From: Stentor roeselii
Lineage: Eukaryota; Ciliophora; Heterotrichea; Heterotrichida; Stentoridae
Assembly (NCBI GenBank): GCA_006503475.1
Contig: RSEH01000284.1
Coordinates: 1-57,455, forward strand
Reading direction: 5' to 3'
DNA: 57,455 nucleotides
Part shown: piece by piece, positions 1-9,580 of the stretch
Layout of the letters: every line of letters starts with the position of its first letter
Position numbering within the stretch: position 1 is the stretch's first letter
The notes under the pieces: model-generated
Database searches by the model: none
Told to the model about the DNA's origin: nothing
Seen by the model: only the letters and a program-made list of their open reading frames with translations
Made by a program: the position numbers and the translations under genes

Positions 1-3
1 GAA

Positions 4-77
4 GGTCCCATAGCTCAGCCGGTTAGAGCGCTGTGCTAATAACGCAGAGGTCCTGAGTTCGATCCTCAGTGGGACCA
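4..77 (+). tRNA. tRNA-Ile (anticodon AAU), copy 1
   Basis: A 74-nt cloverleaf. The seven-base acceptor arm GGTCCCA pairs fully with TGGGACC, followed by discriminator A. The anticodon stem closes a CTAATAA loop, giving anticodon AAT (Ile). The T-arm CTGAG-TTCGATC-CTCAG is canonical. A T-run right after the gene fits a Pol III terminator. CCA is not encoded. First of four tandem copies spaced about 143-145 nt apart; copies 1, 3 and 4 are identical in the tRNA body. Confidence 0.96.
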
Positions 78-146
78 TTTTTTTATCTTATTTATCCTTC
101 ATACCCCAAACATCTATAAATTCTCAACAATTACCGAAGAATCGAA

Positions 147-219
147 GGTCCTATAGCTCAGTGGTTAGAGCACTGTACTAATAACGCAGTGGTCCTGAGT
201 TCAATTCTCAGTGGGACTA
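147..219 (+). tRNA. tRNA-Ile (AAU), divergent copy 2, possibly decaying
   Basis: This 73-nt copy has the same AAT anticodon and T-arm stem but differs from its neighbours. The D-loop lacks one base. The acceptor has two G-U pairs (first pair G147-T218, and T152-G213). The last anticodon-stem pair next to the loop is A-C instead of G-C. The T-loop reads TTCAATT. It is still followed by a T-run terminator. It may be a poorly functional gene or an early pseudogene; the fold is otherwise intact. Confidence 0.8.
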
Positions 220-289
220 TTTTTCGACTTATTAGGCTGAATAATCACAAACCTCTATTAATTCTGAACAATAATCGAAGAATCATGAA

Positions 290-363
290 GGTCCCATAGC
301 TCAGCCGGTTAGAGCGCTGTGCTAATAACGCAGAGGTCCTGAGTTCGATCCTCAGTGGGACCA
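290..363 (+). tRNA. tRNA-Ile (AAU), copy 3
   Basis: Body identical to copy 1: full acceptor pairing, anticodon AAT in a CTAATAA loop, canonical T-arm, T-run terminator after 363. The 5' flank (tctattaattct...aatcgaagaatc) resembles the flank of copy 2, so the repeat unit includes about 60 nt of spacer. Confidence 0.96.
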
Positions 364-434
364 TTTTTTGTCTTTTTTAGCCTTACTAAGCTCAAATATC
401 TATTAATTCCATCACTTATCTAACAAATCATTAA

Positions 435-508
435 GGTCCCATAGCTCAGCCGGTTAGAGCGCTGTGCTAATAACGCAGAGGTCCTGAGTTCGATCCTCAG
501 TGGGACCA
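435..508 (+). tRNA. tRNA-Ile (AAU), copy 4
   Basis: Body identical to copies 1 and 3, with a T-run directly after it. It lies just before the 3' end of the minus-strand gene at 526-1149, so the last tRNA terminator and that gene's stop codon are less than 20 bp apart. Confidence 0.96.
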
Positions 509-525
509 TTTTTTCTCTTTTTCAC

Positions 526-1149
526 TTAAACCATTCTATTTGTCTTTAAATTCCTATAAACCCGGCCTAATCTCATCGATTCAGTCCTGACCAAAACTGG
601 ATTTTTTAACCTGTTCCCTGAAACTCTGTTCAAAATCTCTGAAATTCCTGGATTTAATGTCTGAAGTGGATTTTTTGAGTAAATTCCGATAAAACTTTTT
701 TTTTGAGCAGGTGACTTTGAGTCAGGACTTTGATTTTTAAGTAAAGTTCGATTTGAAAACATTCTTATATGGACTGGGCGCTTTTTTTGGCTACTTTTTG
801 GACTTTTGTGATTTTTTGACGTTTTCAGCTGACGGGCTGTGAATGTTTCAGGAACTCGAGTTTCAAGATAAGGGTAAAGAGTTGACTTGCTGCTTCGATG
901 TAAGAGTTTTTTTTTTGCTGATTCGAAAGAGTTGACTGAGAAGTTTTTTCCATTGTTCATGTTTTTTGTGGTTCTTGGGAACTTGTATTGGGAGTTAGTT
1001 TTAGACTGGTGGAACTTTGACTCGATTTCCATTCTGATGTTCATGTCGACGTCGCTGTTGAAACTGGTCTCGACTAAGAAGCTGTTGGCAGATTCGATGG
1101 TTTCTAAGGGGATGTCTTTTAAAATAGTTTGGGGAAAAAAGGACTTCAT
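526..1149 (-). CDS. Hypothetical basic protein, 207 aa
   Basis: An uninterrupted frame with ATG start, rich in Lys, Ser, Asn and Arg, with no membrane segment and no domain I recognise. The middle (about residues 80-160) is strongly basic with several KS/KK runs, as in cytoskeleton-associated or disordered ciliate proteins. It starts 54 bp from the start of the divergent BEACH gene, so the two may share a promoter region. Coding status is supported by length and position, not by homology. The plus-strand frame inside it is a shadow. Confidence 0.7.
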   Translation of the reverse strand: MKSFFPQTILKDIPLETIESANSFLVETSFNSDVDMNIRMEIESKFHQSKTNSQYKFPRTTKNMNNGKNFSVNSFESAKKKLLHRSSKSTLYPYLETRVPETFTARQLKTSKNHKSPKSSQKKRPVHIRMFSNRTLLKNQSPDSKSPAQKKSFIGIYSKNPLQTLNPGISEILNRVSGNRLKNPVLVRTESMRLGRVYRNLKTNRMV

Positions 1150-1203
1150 GGATAAAGAATTATAGATGAAGGAAAAGTGAAATTTTGATATTTTAAGATT
1201 TGC

Positions 1204-4200
1204 ATGTTTTCTTCTAATAGTTACGCAGGATTAATTATTATGGACTATTTTTCTTTATCGTCTCCTAATTTTATCCAACACGATGCTCTTCGAAGTTTGT
1301 CAACTTCTACTGACCTTGAAACTCTCAGAAGTGACTCACTCTCTTCGTTTATACAGTCTTTTGATGCTAAGGTCTATGAGAATCAACGATCAGGAGAGTT
1401 TTTTCAGGAACTTGTTTATTGGGCTAGAAAAAGTATCAAAAGTCCTTCGCAGGACTTGGGAACACTTTTTGAAATCTGTCAGTGGTCTGCTAAGTCTGAG
1501 GTGTTTTTAAAGGAAAAGTTTGGAGAAATCACTAATTTGTTGATTGAGAGTTTCGATGAAATTAAAAACTATTCGGGAAGCCAGTCAAATCAAAAGCTGG
1601 TTTTTTCCATGTTCCGAACTTTGATAGTCTTTACCGAAAGACTCGACTTCTGCAGAAATCCTGAAAAGCTTCAAGTGGACATCGATAAAATAACTTCAGA
1701 CCTATCATCATGGGTAAAATTCCAAAGTTCAATCGAACTGATCACAGAATTTTTACAAGTCCTTCACGAGCTGATAATAGAAAAGCAATTCAAAAGTCTC
1801 TCAACCATTCTATTTTCCAAGAAAAGCGGTAAAGACACAATCTCCCTAATCGAAAGTCTCTACTCAAACTTCCCATCATGTCCAGAAAGGTTAAAATTCT
1901 TCGAAATCGCTGAAAAAATCATAAAAAACTTTTCAGGAAGTCTTGATTTTCTCTTCTCAAGTCATTTAGTCTACCTTTTGCCTAAGTTTCCAGAAGATCT
2001 CCAGAAACTAGTAGAAGTCCTTCTTCTTCGATTAAAAAACAATGAAAGCCAAGACGAGATCTTCCGAAAAATCCTGATAAAAATCATTTTAAACAAAGAA
2101 GTTTCAGTGTCCTTTTCACAAGAAATCTTCAAAAATCTTCAAAAGCTTAACTGGAACAAGTCTCTTTTCTCTGAATCCTTCACCAAGTGCATCAAACAAA
2201 TGATCCTCGAGTCAGAAGACATCGCAAATAAAAGTTTCCTGCTCGAAATAATCTTTCCCTGGTTTGCCGACGGTTTCTGCATCCCTGAGATAAAACTTTC
2301 AACGAAAATCTGCAGCGAATACCCAGAAATTACTTCAAAGTTCTTCGCGGAAATGCTTGAAACTGCGAAATCGAAAACAGGCTGCAGAAGTCATTTTAAA
2401 GTAACTGAAAATTGCTCGATTTTCCTTGAAGCTGAATTTAACATCTTGCAAAGTCGTGAATTTTCAATTTGGACAAAGTTTTTTCCTGAAAGTTTAGAAA
2501 ATTCTTTGGTTTTTGAAGTGATTCAAGTGAATAAGTTTATTTCATTGATGCTTGTGATGGATAAATTGAGTTTTAAGATTGAGTTGATTAAAGGTAACCA
2601 AAGGGTTATTTTAGTCAATGTTCGGTTTAGTTTTGTTGAAAAGAACTGGTATTTGATTGGAATTTCTTTTAATTTGAAGCAGAAGATCAGTGGCAAGTTT
2701 CCTTTGAGGGTTGATATCAATGCGTATTCGGAGGAAGTACTTGTTGATGAAGTTGGATGCTTTAAAATTATTGACAAGGTTCAAATTATTGGAAACGGGA
2801 GACTTGAATTCTTTTATTTTTACTCTGGATTAGTCAATAAAGCGATTTTGCTTGGGCAGAAAACTAGTGATTTGGATCTGGTTGATGCGAAAAAGAAAGA
2901 GTTTTTGAAGTTGAATAGTCGGTTTACAGCTCCTGAGTGTCTTGCACCACTTAAAACAACTATCAAGGCTACTTATATTCAGGGTTTCGGGTTGTTTCAA
3001 AGCTTGAAGGCTGTGGGCTCGGTCAAGGTCATTCTTCCGATTTTAAGCAAATCTTCGGATTCTGCTATTTTTGAGCTGTTTTTTAGGATAATCACTGAGT
3101 TTTGCGAATGGCCCGAGTTTGACCTAATCATTGATGACGTCACCTTTCCATTGATCAAGCACATCCTAGGAGAAAAAGCTGTATTGCTAACAATGAACTG
3201 GTTAGAAGCAATAGAAGGTTTTTTACTATCCTTCCGAAAGTTTCCGAAGTACCCAAAAGCTGTTGAGAGTCTTTACTTTAACTTGAAGCTTTGGAGTAAA
3301 ATCGATCTCGACTACTTGATTTACTACTTAGAAGCCATAAAAACTCACATAAGCAGTCCTGAATACATCATAATCGACCAGGCAGTTTGTCAAACAATCA
3401 GTTATTTTCGAGAACTTGAAGACCTTCTTCCCACTAAAAAACTTTTATTGACTTACATGCTGAATATCATCGGAATACTCTTCAGAAAAGTATCAAAAGA
3501 TGCAAAAGTAAAAATTTTTCTCGATTCCATGACTTTACTTGTTGAAGACCCTTGGATTTCAGAAGTTTCTGAAGACTTTTCAAGACTTTTCAATGAAATT
3601 AATTCTCAAAGATGGATTGATTCTTCTGGAATTTTCGTTCAATTAAGCGAGTTTTTAAGGATTTTAAGTGAAAGGCTTGGAGGTACTTCTGTTGCCTGTT
3701 TCGTCAATTTTCTGCTTTATTTAAGCAGAAGTTTTTGGATTACTTTGAATAAACCTGCCCGAGACTTGAACTTTCAGAAAATTCAAAAGTTTTTGGATAA
3801 TTTGAACTTTTTGATAGGCTCTCAGCTTAATTTTCAATTGGCTCAGGTGGTTTTAGACTTTGTTTGCAAGGATAAAATCGTGAATTCCGCATTGGTTGTT
3901 ATTGTCAATTTTGTTACTCATAATTTGGTGCAAATTATTGATAATTTTGGAGAATTTCAAAGAGTTTTAAAAGTTTTTAACAACTTTTGTGGGAAATTCC
4001 CTGAAATTCCAGCTTTTGTTGCGAAAGAAACAAGTTTTCCTGCCTGGATGATGGAATTATTTAAAGTTGATAGAGCTTTTACTGAGGATTTCAAGGATTT
4101 TATTGTTTTTTGTCTTTCACCGACTGATCAGGAAAATTATGATAAAGCTCGATTGGTTTTGTTTGAGTTGGCGAAGACAGATAAAGAGATTCTTGCACTT

Positions 4201-7200
4201 CGTGTATTGAAAGGTCTTTTGGCTTTTATAGTTACTCCCACAGGTGAGGTGAAGAACCGAAAATTTTTCATTGAATACTTCAACTTATCCGAAGACCTCA
4301 TAAAAAGAATAAACTATTCAAAAATGCCAAGAGATTTACTTCTAGATTTCGTGAAAACCCTTCTAATCCCATTAAAAACCTTTAACTTTTCAACAGGCTT
4401 CTGCAACTTTCCAGGTTTTTCCAGTTACATCTTTTTCGAAAAAGTAAAAAAAGAAGATTCATCTAAAACAATCCTCCTACGAGAAGGGGGTCTAGCCCGT
4501 CAAATCCTTTACTTTACATTCTACGCTTTATCCTTCCACCCAAACGGAGACCTTGAAGACTTCCTCTTAAAGTTCAACCAAAAAGATTCAAACAAAAGCT
4601 ATTCCCGAGCAGAATGGTCAAATTTAGACTCCGACCCGTCAGTACGTCTTTCAACTCTCTGTCAAAAGCCAAAGCAAAAATCCTGTAAAAACCTGATTTC
4701 TATTTTTATCTTCGAAGAATGGGCAGAAATCATCAGATGCTATTTTTCTCGAGGTATTCAAACAGAAGAAATCCTTTCATCAGTGAGCAACTTTTCACAT
4801 TTTATTAAAACTTCAAAGATCAAACAAAAAGTTGAAGACGAGTTTAAAACTTATCTTGACCGACAAGGTTTTAAAGAATTCAGCAGAATTTCAATTGAAT
4901 GTCTTGATGAGGTTAATTTTGAGTACCTTCCTGAGTTTTTGCATAAGTTTGAAGAAGTGAAAAGACACTTGTATAAAGAAGACACTTTTTCTGATAGGGC
5001 GAGGATTGAAAATGATAAACATGAAACTTTGAAACTTGCAATTAAAAAGTATGTGGAAAGGGTCTTGGAACATGTGAACCGCTCTGAACTCAGCAAGTTT
5101 TTAGAGAAAGATTCGAAGTGCTATGATGTTGAGTTGTTTTTTAAGGTTTTGACTACTTTGAAGGTAAAAAAAACCTTTAATCATTATTTTAATGAAGGGC
5201 CTACTTTGACAATGATGACTCGAGTAGGGAAGTCAGTAAGTGTAACTTCAAGCAAGGATCTAAAAAAGCAGCTTGTTTTAAAATCCGCATCAGAACTATC
5301 TTTTGAAACTTTACATCGCAAGATCCTTGCAAATCATGGAGAGTTCTACGGACACTTAAACCACATGAATCGCCTGAAAGGAAAAATGTATTTAAAAGCC
5401 TCGGCTGACCGCCTCGGCAGGAAACTGATAACAAAACTAAAAGACAAGCAAGAACCAGTCCGAATCACTCCAGCGATCGACGATCTTTTCAGTTCTTTAG
5501 AAGTCTCTCGAACCCTAGAACGTGAAATAAGCTCCAGCGAGGAAAACATGTCAACAGAAGACTTAAACTCTCCTCAAATAGTAGAAGACTTAGAAGAAGC
5601 CTACCTCAGTTCATCTGAAACTCAAAGAGTTGAATTTGAATGTGAGTTGATTTTCATCAAAGGAAGCTTATACGGAACACTCTTCATCCATGAAGACGCT
5701 TTAGTCTTCACAAGCAAATCAAATGAAAAGCCTTTAATGAGTCCAGTTATTCTTCTTGACAAGGAACTAGTCCTCTGCTCTTCAGCCCTTCCTGAAACGC
5801 AGATAAAGAAAAAAGTTCAAAAAGTTTGGCCGTCTTCTTCATTATCTGAAGTTGTTTTCAAGAATTTCATTCACAACAGCTGTGCACTTGAACTTTACCT
5901 GAAGTCAGGAAAGTCTTACTTCCTCAACTTTTTCACTCGTCCTAAGTTAAAAGAAGTCTACACAAACTTAAAAAGTAACTTTTTACCAAAAGGTCTGAAC
6001 TTTCTATCAAAACAACACCTTTTTCAATATCGTGACCAGTGGATTTCAGGAAAGTTGTCAAATTTCGAGTATTTAATGATCTTGAATAAATTTTCCAGCA
6101 GATCTTTCAACAACCTCAGCCAATACCCGGTATTTCCCTGGGTGTTAAAAGACTACAAAAGTGAAGAATTAAACTTAAAAAATGAAGAAAGTTTCAGAAA
6201 CTTAAAATTTCCAGTTTCCGCTCAAACTCCAGAATCACGTGAAAAACTTAAAAAATCTCTTCAATTTGCAAGGCAGGACTCAGAACCTGCTTACAACTTT
6301 GGAACTCATTATTCAGCAGGAGGGATAATTTTGCATTACTTGCTTCGAATCCAGCCTTTTACATCAGAAGCTTTAAACTTGCATCGAGGGACTTTCGACT
6401 TACCCGACCGAATTTTCATGTCAATGAAAAAGTCTTGGAACTCAACTCAATATTCATCAAGTGACACAAAAGAACTGATCCCTGAATTTTTTTATCTTCC
6501 TGAAATGTTCTGCAACTGGAACAAGGAAAACTTCGGGTTAAGGCAAAAAGGTTCCAGGGTGGATGACGTGAAACTTCCTGTCTGGGCAAAAGACGATGTT
6601 TTTTTATTTTTGATTAAACATCGCAAGGCACTTGAGTCTGAGTACGTCAGTAAAAATCTTCATCATTGGATTGACTTGGTGTTTGGCTTTAAGCAGAATG
6701 GGAAAAAAGCGGAAGACTCTTGCAACTTGTTCCATCCGATCACTTATCCTGAAGTTTATCGCAATTTGATTCTTTCAGCACAGGACGTGTTTCAGAAGGG
6801 GTACTATTGTCAAGCTGTGCACTATGGACAGACCCCTTCACAGATCTTTGACAAGCCGCATCCACCTCGAAAGGCCGTTGAAGTGAAAAAGAATATCTTT
6901 GAAAGACTTGCGAGTACCTCAGGTTCGGAATGTATTAAAAGACATTCAAGTTCTTCACCTTTTATTCCTTTGATATCTTCAAAGTACTTTATTCTGGTCT
7001 CTTGGGATGAAAAAGTCCTCTGCACTACTTACAAGTGGCTCAACTCCAGTACTTATGACCAGTCCTCTGAAAGAAAAGCGGAACTTAAAGGATCTTTCCG
7101 CTGTGATAGTCTTTTAGCTGTTGTTTATGAAGATAAATGGCTTGCTACTGCAGGGTATATCGACTTGTCACTTGCGATTCATGACTTTTATGGAAATTTG

Positions 7201-7803
7201 ATTAAGGTCTTTTATTTTCATTCAAGGGAAACGAGTGACTTGCAGGGCGGCAAATGGCTTCTTAGTGCTTCAGCTGATTCAACTTTACTTGTTTGGACTG
7301 AAGATTCCACTACTTTTCTTCATGGACACGTCACTGGTATTTCATCAGTTTCAGGAATTTATGAATCTTGTCAAGTCGCCAGTTGTTCTGAGTTCATTTT
7401 ACTTCATGATTCAAGAACTGGAGAACTTTTACATAAAATTCAAGAAAAAGCTTTAAAAATACTTTCAAGTCCTTTAGGGATATATTTTTGTCTTGTTGCT
7501 GAAGAGTTGAAATTGTTTTACTTGAATTCACAGTTTATCAGAGCTTATTCTATTAATAAAAACAAGATCTTTGATGTGTCAAACGACTGGGTGTTAATCG
7601 AGGATAGAGGAAGTTTCCAGATTTTTCCTGTATTAGAGAAGACGAATGAAAGACTGATCAATTTGCAGGATTCAATGGATTTAATCAGTTTTTTGTTCCA
7701 TAAAGACCGGGACTGCTTGATGTTCCTAAACCACAGCAACGGCAGGTATTCTTTGTATTCAGTAGAAGTGCGTTCGAAAGACCACGACGAGGTGTGGCTG
7801 TAA
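1204..7803 (+). CDS. PH-BEACH-WD40 giant protein, 2199 aa
   Basis: BEACH-family scaffold, a group involved in vesicle traffic, lysosome size and membrane fission. Residues 1-1450 are mostly helical, with a beta-rich concanavalin-like stretch near 400-530. A PH-like domain starts near 1475. The BEACH domain covers about 1610-1900 and opens with the family signature (NKFSSRSFNNLSQYPVFPWVL, near 6080-6150); NFGTHYSAGGII and LPEFF-type motifs follow. Degenerate WD40 repeats fill 1920-2199. The length fits large NBEA/LvsA/WDFY types; the subfamily is not resolved. ATG at 1204 gives the longest frame, but the ATG at 1240 (MDYFSL) is an equal alternative. Synonymous codon choice switches between T/G-rich and A/C-rich blocks along the gene, for example near 4260. 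The next gene starts 15 nt downstream. Confidence 0.95.
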   Translation: MFSSNSYAGLIIMDYFSLSSPNFIQHDALRSLSTSTDLETLRSDSLSSFIQSFDAKVYENQRSGEFFQELVYWARKSIKSPSQDLGTLFEICQWSAKSEVFLKEKFGEITNLLIESFDEIKNYSGSQSNQKLVFSMFRTLIVFTERLDFCRNPEKLQVDIDKITSDLSSWVKFQSSIELITEFLQVLHELIIEKQFKSLSTILFSKKSGKDTISLIESLYSNFPSCPERLKFFEIAEKIIKNFSGSLDFLFSSHLVYLLPKFPEDLQKLVEVLLLRLKNNESQDEIFRKILIKIILNKEVSVSFSQEIFKNLQKLNWNKSLFSESFTKCIKQMILESEDIANKSFLLEIIFPWFADGFCIPEIKLSTKICSEYPEITSKFFAEMLETAKSKTGCRSHFKVTENCSIFLEAEFNILQSREFSIWTKFFPESLENSLVFEVIQVNKFISLMLVMDKLSFKIELIKGNQRVILVNVRFSFVEKNWYLIGISFNLKQKISGKFPLRVDINAYSEEVLVDEVGCFKIIDKVQIIGNGRLEFFYFYSGLVNKAILLGQKTSDLDLVDAKKKEFLKLNSRFTAPECLAPLKTTIKATYIQGFGLFQSLKAVGSVKVILPILSKSSDSAIFELFFRIITEFCEWPEFDLIIDDVTFPLIKHILGEKAVLLTMNWLEAIEGFLLSFRKFPKYPKAVESLYFNLKLWSKIDLDYLIYYLEAIKTHISSPEYIIIDQAVCQTISYFRELEDLLPTKKLLLTYMLNIIGILFRKVSKDAKVKIFLDSMTLLVEDPWISEVSEDFSRLFNEINSQRWIDSSGIFVQLSEFLRILSERLGGTSVACFVNFLLYLSRSFWITLNKPARDLNFQKIQKFLDNLNFLIGSQLNFQLAQVVLDFVCKDKIVNSALVVIVNFVTHNLVQIIDNFGEFQRVLKVFNNFCGKFPEIPAFVAKETSFPAWMMELFKVDRAFTEDFKDFIVFCLSPTDQENYDKARLVLFELAKTDKEILALRVLKGLLAFIVTPTGEVKNRKFFIEYFNLSEDLIKRINYSKMPRDLLLDFVKTLLIPLKTFNFSTGFCNFPGFSSYIFFEKVKKEDSSKTILLREGGLARQILYFTFYALSFHPNGDLEDFLLKFNQKDSNKSYSRAEWSNLDSDPSVRLSTLCQKPKQKSCKNLISIFIFEEWAEIIRCYFSRGIQTEEILSSVSNFSHFIKTSKIKQKVEDEFKTYLDRQGFKEFSRISIECLDEVNFEYLPEFLHKFEEVKRHLYKEDTFSDRARIENDKHETLKLAIKKYVERVLEHVNRSELSKFLEKDSKCYDVELFFKVLTTLKVKKTFNHYFNEGPTLTMMTRVGKSVSVTSSKDLKKQLVLKSASELSFETLHRKILANHGEFYGHLNHMNRLKGKMYLKASADRLGRKLITKLKDKQEPVRITPAIDDLFSSLEVSRTLEREISSSEENMSTEDLNSPQIVEDLEEAYLSSSETQRVEFECELIFIKGSLYGTLFIHEDALVFTSKSNEKPLMSPVILLDKELVLCSSALPETQIKKKVQKVWPSSSLSEVVFKNFIHNSCALELYLKSGKSYFLNFFTRPKLKEVYTNLKSNFLPKGLNFLSKQHLFQYRDQWISGKLSNFEYLMILNKFSSRSFNNLSQYPVFPWVLKDYKSEELNLKNEESFRNLKFPVSAQTPESREKLKKSLQFARQDSEPAYNFGTHYSAGGIILHYLLRIQPFTSEALNLHRGTFDLPDRIFMSMKKSWNSTQYSSSDTKELIPEFFYLPEMFCNWNKENFGLRQKGSRVDDVKLPVWAKDDVFLFLIKHRKALESEYVSKNLHHWIDLVFGFKQNGKKAEDSCNLFHPITYPEVYRNLILSAQDVFQKGYYCQAVHYGQTPSQIFDKPHPPRKAVEVKKNIFERLASTSGSECIKRHSSSSPFIPLISSKYFILVSWDEKVLCTTYKWLNSSTYDQSSERKAELKGSFRCDSLLAVVYEDKWLATAGYIDLSLAIHDFYGNLIKVFYFHSRETSDLQGGKWLLSASADSTLLVWTEDSTTFLHGHVTGISSVSGIYESCQVASCSEFILLHDSRTGELLHKIQEKALKILSSPLGIYFCLVAEELKLFYLNSQFIRAYSINKNKIFDVSNDWVLIEDRGSFQIFPVLEKTNERLINLQDSMDLISFLFHKDRDCLMFLNHSNGRYSLYSVEVRSKDHDEVWL

Positions 7804-7818
7804 TAATTTACTCTAAAT

Positions 7819-8970
7819 ATGCAAATGGACGAAAGCAGCGAGTATAGCGAGCCAGGCAGCATCTCTGATGAAATGATGTGGAAAAAAAACAGCCGGTTTT
7901 TTTACTGTCTGATGTTGAGTCAGCAGCTTGAATGGCCTTCACTTTCCTTGGAATGGCTGGAAAGCATGGATGAAAGCACACTGGGCTACAAAACTCACCG
8001 ACTCGCTTACGCGACTTTCACTTCAAGTCAAGATCAGGAAAAACTTATCATCGATGCCATTGGCATCCCTTTCGACAATATTGAAAATAACCAAATCGCA
8101 TCAATGATTAAAAAAAACAAATTTTTCAGTAGCATGGTCACTCTTAACCATCAAGGCGAAAGTCATAGAATCCGACGTCATCCTAGTGTCACTTCTATTA
8201 TTGCTTCAAAGAGCGCGAATGGATCGATATATATTTACAACTATTCAAATGAAAGTAAAAGATCAGTGGAATCGGTAATTAGTAATGGGAAAAATGAAAG
8301 GGAAAAAAAAACATTGCAAATTGTACTTAGTGGACATGATCTAGAAGGGTATGGACTTGACTGGAATTCTTTTGATAATGCGAATAACTTGATTGTGAGT
8401 GGGTCTTATGATAAAAAAGTTTGCTATTGGGACTACTCGAGACTTGACTCGAGACCTGTTAATTTTTTTGTTTGTCATGAGGAAAAAGTAGAAGACGTCG
8501 CATGGACTAGTCAACATCAGATTGCAAGTGTCGATGATGGTGGGTGCTTGATTTTAACTGATATTCGCAGTGGATGTCATGATAAGATTAAAAAGATTCA
8601 TGAAGGAAGTGTCAATAGCTTCGAGTGCTCTAAGGTTAGTGGATTGTGGACTAGTTCTTCGAGTGATGGGTTTGTTAAGGTATGGGAAAATAGGAAATTG
8701 GATAAGCCTTTGTATGCCTTAAAACATGATTTTGAAACACTTTCTGCTAGATGGGCACCTTTTAGTGATAAGTTTCTTGCTGCGTCTACAAAGGATAATA
8801 AAATATTTATTTGGCAAGTTGATGCGGATAGTCCTTGTTTTGTACATGAAGGGCATTTTGCGGGGATTAATGATTTTGCTTGGAATCCTTTTGAACAGTT
8901 TGTTTTTGCTTCTACTGATGAGGATAATGTTTTGCAGGTTTGGTGTATGCATCCTAGATTTTTGAATTAA
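7819..8970 (+). CDS. RBBP4/MSI1-family histone-binding WD40 protein, 383 aa
   Basis: The N-terminal helix and first blade carry the family pattern WKKNSRFFY...LEWPSLSLEWL. Then come the LNHQGE segment, the LSGHDLEGYGLDWN repeat, a SGSYDKKVCYWD repeat, and a last blade (GHFAGINDFAWNPFEQFVFASTDEDNVLQVW, in parts) very close to RBBP4/RBAP48. Known family members bind histones H3/H4 in CAF-1, HDAC, PRC2 and NURF complexes, so a nuclear chromatin-assembly role is inferred. Length is slightly under the usual ~425 aa. The start at 7819 reads ATG CAA ATG; the second ATG at 7825 is also possible. It lies only 15 nt after the BEACH stop. Confidence 0.93.
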   Translation: MQMDESSEYSEPGSISDEMMWKKNSRFFYCLMLSQQLEWPSLSLEWLESMDESTLGYKTHRLAYATFTSSQDQEKLIIDAIGIPFDNIENNQIASMIKKNKFFSSMVTLNHQGESHRIRRHPSVTSIIASKSANGSIYIYNYSNESKRSVESVISNGKNEREKKTLQIVLSGHDLEGYGLDWNSFDNANNLIVSGSYDKKVCYWDYSRLDSRPVNFFVCHEEKVEDVAWTSQHQIASVDDGGCLILTDIRSGCHDKIKKIHEGSVNSFECSKVSGLWTSSSSDGFVKVWENRKLDKPLYALKHDFETLSARWAPFSDKFLAASTKDNKIFIWQVDADSPCFVHEGHFAGINDFAWNPFEQFVFASTDEDNVLQVWCMHPRFLN

Positions 8971-9580
8971 TTGTTAAGGGATTTTTTAGTTTATATCATG
9001 GATTTAGAAGTTGTGATTCGGTTTTATTGTTAATATGCCAACATTATTTATTAAATGGATACTTACTGATTGATAACTTTGATATTTATTATAAGCAATA
9101 AGATAGATTTTATCTAGTAATACTAGTATTTATGGTCAAATAAATTGTTTTATTGAATATTCATAATTAATTCATCAGTCCAAGCTTTGTAAGATCTTGA
9201 AAATTATTTTTTACAAATTCTATGAAAATCTTGTGCTCCCATTTGAGAATCTTTGTAATAAAATATTAATTTTAATAATAAATTTTTTTAAACATAGTAA
9301 ATTCAATTTTCTATCGATTTGATGAATTAAAAAATTGATTGAAAACTAATAATTTGCAATTGTTTTAATATAAAACTAAAGATTATCTACTAGAATGCAA
9401 TGGTGAGACTAGAGTGATTAGCAAGAGGTTGAATTGTTCGAACAACAAGCTAACATAAATAGCAATTCCTTTAAATTTCACCAACTATTAATCATTGAAT
9501 TATTTATGTTATAATCTGCTAAAGTTATAGAAAAAAAAATCATCTTCATCCCTATTAACCTATAAATTTCCTAATATAAT
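8971..9580. other. Intergenic gap, AT-rich, no gene seen
   Basis: About 610 nt between two convergent genes. The first part (8971-9060) is T/G-rich, as in other 3' flanks of plus-strand genes here. The rest is AT-rich with frequent stops in all frames. A short perfect palindrome (ttgttcgaacaa, near 9435) sits in a slightly more GC-rich patch at about 9395-9465. I cannot assign it to any RNA family. Confidence 0.6.
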
